Source: Bacilli bacterium (lineage in GTDB: Bacteria; Bacillota_I; Bacilli_A; RF39; UBA660). Taken from it: 24,100 nucleotides of DNA. How positions within the stretch are numbered: position 1 is the stretch's first letter; each line of letters opens with the position of its first letter. Made by a program: the position numbers and the translations under genes. This document shows positions 21,463 through 24,100 of this stretch, in pieces. The stretch lies in NCBI GenBank assembly GCA_017473105.1, contig JAFUNE010000019.1:1-24100 (forward strand). The letters run 5' to 3'. The notes under the pieces are model-generated. The model saw nothing but the letters and a program-made list of their open reading frames with translations, made no database searches and had not been told where the DNA came from.

Positions 21463-22353
21463 ATGGAAATATTAAAGAATTGTTGTTTATGTCCTAGAAA
21501 ATGTGGAATTAATAGATATGAACAAAAAGGTTATTGTGGAGCTAATAATAAATTAAAGATAGCTCATTACAGTCTTCATATGTGGGAAGAACCTGTTATT
21601 TCTGGTAATACCGGAAGTGGTACGATATTCTTCTCTAATTGTAATATGAAGTGTATGTATTGTCAGAATAAAAAAATAAGTTTAGATGGATATGGTAAAT
21701 ATACATCTTTAAAAAGATTAGAAGAAATTATGATGGAGTTGCAAGATAAAGGTGCTAATAATATTAATCTTGTAACCCCTACTCATTATGTTCCTCAGAT
21801 TGCTAAAGTACTTAAAAGAATTAAAAATAAATCATTAAATATACCGGTTGTTTATAATACAAGTTCTTATGAGAATGTTGGTACATTAATGATGATGAAT
21901 AATCTTGTGGATATTTATTTAGCTGATTTAAAATATTATGATGATGAATTAGCTTTAAAATATTCATTTTGTACAGATTATTTTGAAACTGCTACTATGG
22001 CAATTGATGAAATGTATAGACAAGTTGGTGGTCTTCAAGTAAGCGAAGATGGTTTATTAAAAAAAGGTGTTATTGTTAGAGTTTTAATATTACCAGGGCA
22101 TATTGAAGATGCTAAAAATATAATTAATTATCTATATAAAACATTTGGAGATAGTATAATTATAAGTATTATGAATCAATTTACACCTGTTAATAAATGT
22201 AAGTATGATAATTTAAATAGAAAAGTTACTGATGATGAATATAATGAAGTTATAGATTTTGCGGCTGAGTTAGGTATAGTTAATGCCTTTGTTCAAGAAG
22301 GAGATGCTGCAGAAGAAAGTTTTATACCTGATTTTGATAAAAATAATATATAG
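21463..22353 (+). CDS. pflX: PflX/PflA-like radical SAM protein
   Basis: 296 aa. The radical SAM [4Fe-4S] motif is CNMKCMYCQN (C60, C64, C67). It is preceded by an N-terminal cysteine cluster, CCLCPRKCGINR (C7, C8, C10, C14) and GYCG (C25), and by EEPVISG..GSGTIFFSNC, the pattern of PflX (COG1313), the relatives of pyruvate formate-lyase activase. NLVTPTHYVPQI and DIYLADLKYYDD are the SAM/substrate barrel strands. The target of these PflX proteins is not firmly known; a glycyl-radical enzyme or other protein is possible. ATG at 21463 follows GAGGTAATTTAT. It lies 37 nt after adhE, in line with a role in anaerobic carbon metabolism. Confidence 0.9.
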   Translation: MEILKNCCLCPRKCGINRYEQKGYCGANNKLKIAHYSLHMWEEPVISGNTGSGTIFFSNCNMKCMYCQNKKISLDGYGKYTSLKRLEEIMMELQDKGANNINLVTPTHYVPQIAKVLKRIKNKSLNIPVVYNTSSYENVGTLMMMNNLVDIYLADLKYYDDELALKYSFCTDYFETATMAIDEMYRQVGGLQVSEDGLLKKGVIVRVLILPGHIEDAKNIINYLYKTFGDSIIISIMNQFTPVNKCKYDNLNRKVTDDEYNEVIDFAAELGIVNAFVQEGDAAEESFIPDFDKNNI

Positions 22354-22364
22354 GAGTGATTTAA

Positions 22365-22568
22365 GTGAAAAATTATAGAATTAACCCTAATAAAAAATTA
22401 GTTGATACTATTATGGAAGGATTACAAAGAAAAGATGGACATTGTCCTTGTAGATTAAATGTGGATGATACTACTTTATGTCCTTGTGATGAGTTTGTTA
22501 AAGATGGTATTTGTAAGTGTAAATTATTCATTCCGATAGAAGAAGCTGAAAAAATTGTGAAGAAATAA
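22365..22568 (+). CDS. Ferredoxin:thioredoxin reductase catalytic-subunit-like protein
   Basis: 67 aa. Six cysteines in the FTR catalytic pattern: CPC (27-29), CPC (39-41), CKC (50-52), followed by LFIP. In plant and cyanobacterial FTR the first two pairs are 16 residues apart; here the spacing is nine, so this is a short version with all six Cys that bind the [4Fe-4S] cluster and the active disulfide. It would pass electrons from ferredoxin to a thioredoxin-like protein in the cytosol. The start is GTG at 22365 with AGGAG eight nt upstream, 11 nt after the radical SAM stop, so the two are co-transcribed. The thioredoxin-fold gene at 22639 is exported, so it is not an obvious direct partner. 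Confidence 0.82.
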   Translation: MKNYRINPNKKLVDTIMEGLQRKDGHCPCRLNVDDTTLCPCDEFVKDGICKCKLFIPIEEAEKIVKK

Positions 22569-22638
22569 TGAAATTTTTAACTTTTATTTAATTATTTTGC
22601 CTTTTTATGTTATTATTACATTAGGAGGTTAAAGATTT

Positions 22639-23208
22639 ATGAAAAAATTTAGTTATTTAGTTGTATTACTAATTGCGTTATTTGTATTTCCTTTTGGAGT
22701 TTTAGCTGAGGAAGCTACTGATACTACTACTGAAGAACCAGTAGAAGAAGTATCTAAAGAAGTACCTATTTATTTCTTCTTTGGTGACGGTTGTTCTTAT
22801 TGTGCTGCCGCTGAAGCTTGGTTTAAAGAAATTGAAAGTGAATATGGTAGTAAATTTGAAATTAGATCTTATGAAACTTGGTATAGTCAAGAAAATGCTG
22901 AATTAATGCAAGATGTAGCTGAAGCTAGAAAAGAAACTGCTGATGGAGTTCCTTATATCATAATTGGTGATCGCTCATGGAATGGTTTTGCTGATGAATA
23001 TAAAGACGAAATCCTTAATAAAATTGATACAGTTTATGAACAAGAAGTAAGCGCTAGATATGATATTATGCAATTAGTCGAAACTGGTTCTACTAATGAA
23101 GAAGAAAAAGATGGTGGAAATGATTTTGTTTCATTAATCATTATCTTAGTAGTAGTTGGTGCTGCTGGTTTTGGTATTTATAAAGCTAGAGAAACTGTTA
23201 CAGAATAA
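22639..23208 (+). CDS. Exported, membrane-anchored thioredoxin-fold protein
   Basis: 189 aa. A signal peptide (KK, then YLVVLLIALFVFPFGVLA, about 5-23) is followed by an acidic Thr/Glu linker, then a thioredoxin fold: VPIYFFFGDGCSYC with the CxxC at C52 and C55, and the cis-Pro loop GVPYIIIGD (P105). A second hydrophobic helix near the C terminus (FVSLIIILVVVGAAGFGIY, about 164-182) anchors it to the membrane, so the active site faces outside. It likely makes or reduces disulfides in surface proteins; direction cannot be told. Resembles other short Gram-positive TlpA/thioredoxin-like proteins but I assign no name. ATG at 22639 has AGGAGG nine nt upstream. Confidence 0.85.
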   Translation: MKKFSYLVVLLIALFVFPFGVLAEEATDTTTEEPVEEVSKEVPIYFFFGDGCSYCAAAEAWFKEIESEYGSKFEIRSYETWYSQENAELMQDVAEARKETADGVPYIIIGDRSWNGFADEYKDEILNKIDTVYEQEVSARYDIMQLVETGSTNEEEKDGGNDFVSLIIILVVVGAAGFGIYKARETVTE

Positions 23209-23210
23209 TA

Positions 23211-23238
23211 AAAAAGAACTTTTAATTAAGTTCTTTTT
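23211..23238. terminator. Bidirectional terminator between convergent genes
   Basis: AAAAAGAACTT (23211-23221) and AAGTTCTTTTT (23228-23238) with a 6-nt loop; the stop codon of the minus-strand amidase (23226-23228) lies across the loop and the arm. Confidence 0.9.
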
Positions 23239-24100
23239 ATTTTTAATTGTTGACCTATATTTAGAAGATTACTTGTTAGATTATTTAAGTCTTTTAATTC
23301 ATTAACTGATATACCTAGTTTTCTTGATATTGACCATAAAGTATCTCCCTTTTGAACTATATATGTTTCTTCATTTTGTATCGGAGATTCTTCAATAACT
23401 GTTTTAGGTACTTTTAAAGTTTGATTTATTTGAAGAGTTGTATTATCTAGATTATTTAATTTTATTAATTCATTAACGTTTATATTATATTTTTGTGAGA
23501 TAGACCATAGGCTATCTCCTTTTTTAACGGTATATATATCGTATTCTACTTGATTTTCAGGTTCTTCTAGTATTAATTGTTGTCCTACATAAATATCGTT
23601 AGAATTAAGCTTATTTAATCTTTTTAAGGTATCTACAGAAATATTTAATTTTCTACTAATAGAATATAAGGTATCTCCTTTTTTTACTATGTATAATTTA
23701 TCATTTTCATTAGGTAATTCTTCTTCAATTCGTTTTTTTAATAATAGCTGTTGCCCTATATAAATTGTATTATTAGATAAATTATTTAATTGTTTTAATT
23801 CACTAACAGTAATATTATTATCTCTTGCGATTGAATATAATGTATCTCCTCTTTTTACTATATAAATTTCAGAATTTTGATTTGGAATTTCTCCAGGTAA
23901 AGTATAAGTATATCCTGCGTATTCGGTAACTGCTTTAACTACTGCTTCTGCATAGTCATTTAAATTATTTCTTAATTTATTTGCATCATTCATATTATCA
24001 ATAAAACCATATTCTATTAGTAAAGGTTCAGATACATTAGTTTCTCTTAAAATGTAGTAATAATCTTTGTTTGGATTTTCAGGTAATCTTCTTTGATAGA
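23226..24100 (-). CDS. N-acetylmuramoyl-L-alanine amidase with four LysM repeats (partial)
   Basis: The reading frame is open without a stop through the right window edge, so the in-frame ATG at 23993 is not the start; about 290 residues are visible. The edge-proximal part is the C-terminal end of an Amidase_3 domain: YYYILRETNVSEPLLIEYGFIDN, with the expected zinc-ligand/catalytic Glu in LLIEYGFIDN, followed by the terminal helix KLRNNLNDYAEAVVKAV. Four LysM repeats follow, each starting Y(I/T)V(K/Q)(R/K)GD(T/S)L(Y/W)SI and ending with a (I/Y/L)GQQL or INQTL turn, separated by Glu/Pro/Asn-rich linkers. It cleaves the amide between MurNAc and L-Ala in peptidoglycan, with LysM holding it to glycan strands. 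The signal peptide and first zinc ligands would be outside the window. Confidence 0.92.
   Translation of the reverse strand, partial: YQRRLPENPNKDYYYILRETNVSEPLLIEYGFIDNMNDANKLRNNLNDYAEAVVKAVTEYAGYTYTLPGEIPNQNSEIYIVKRGDTLYSIARDNNITVSELKQLNNLSNNTIYIGQQLLLKKRIEEELPNENDKLYIVKKGDTLYSISRKLNISVDTLKRLNKLNSNDIYVGQQLILEEPENQVEYDIYTVKKGDSLWSISQKYNINVNELIKLNNLDNTTLQINQTLKVPKTVIEESPIQNEETYIVQKGDTLWSISRKLGISVNELKDLNNLTSNLLNIGQQLKIKRT

Noticed and set aside
436..23228. Genetic code 4 (TGA = Trp)
   Set aside because: Genes are full length without TGA readthrough, Trp is always TGG and the tRNA-Trp has anticodon CCA. Only the lack of TGA stops remains unusual.

Overview
This is AT-rich chromosomal DNA from an anaerobic, low-GC, Gram-positive-type bacterium (Bacilli/Erysipelotrichia/Mollicutes-related, probably an uncultured gut lineage). 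The basis is a partial 16S gene with a Mollicutes/Bacilli-like 5' end, Shine-Dalgarno-led genes, a nucleoside tri/diphosphatase close to B. subtilis YgaC, AdhE, a PflA-like radical SAM protein and LysM cell-wall hydrolases. Trp is encoded by TGG and no gene looks broken by TGA, so the code looks standard. None of the 29 stop codons I could read is TGA (22 TAA, 7 TAG).

Layout. 1-435: 5' end of a 16S rRNA gene (minus strand) with tandem promoters. 436-2895: minus-strand housekeeping genes (nucleotide phosphatase, a 57-aa membrane peptide, a DUF308 membrane protein, gpsA). 3104-3898: a plus-strand protein that looks like a degenerate amidase with a LysM-like tail. 3969-4042: tRNA-Trp(CCA).

3998-9398 is the most interesting part. 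It looks like a 5.4-kb genomic island inserted at the 3' end of tRNA-Trp. A 47-bp copy of the tRNA 3' end (one mismatch) recurs at 9352-9398. Between the copies lie a RloA-type AAA ATPase plus RloB (AbiL-like phage-defence pair), a three-unit ~35-nt tandem repeat followed by a strong terminator and two unknown small genes (an arrangement like type III toxin-antitoxin loci, but with no recognisable ToxN), a DUF4236 membrane protein, and two small plus-strand genes behind a structured leader. No integrase is visible.

9488-16744: small membrane proteins, a Nudix hydrolase, an acyltransferase-3 family membrane protein, a GT8 glycosyltransferase, a small protein with a possible Cys-His-Asp triad, a NatAB-like ABC exporter and an unknown 344-aa protein. 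16777-18693: a short AraC-type regulator diverging from an orphan VirD4/TraG-like ATPase. 18834-22568: adhE, a PflX-type radical SAM activase and a ferredoxin:thioredoxin reductase-like six-cysteine protein, a fermentation and redox cluster. 22639-23208: an exported, membrane-anchored thioredoxin-fold protein. 23226-24100: the 3' part of an N-acetylmuramoyl-L-alanine amidase with four LysM repeats, running off the window.

Several CDS starts below are moved downstream of the longest ORF because the longer version would place the ribosome binding site inside the gene. Promoters repeatedly show an extended -10 of the form TGnTATAAT, and several terminators are built over the stop codon of the gene they end.
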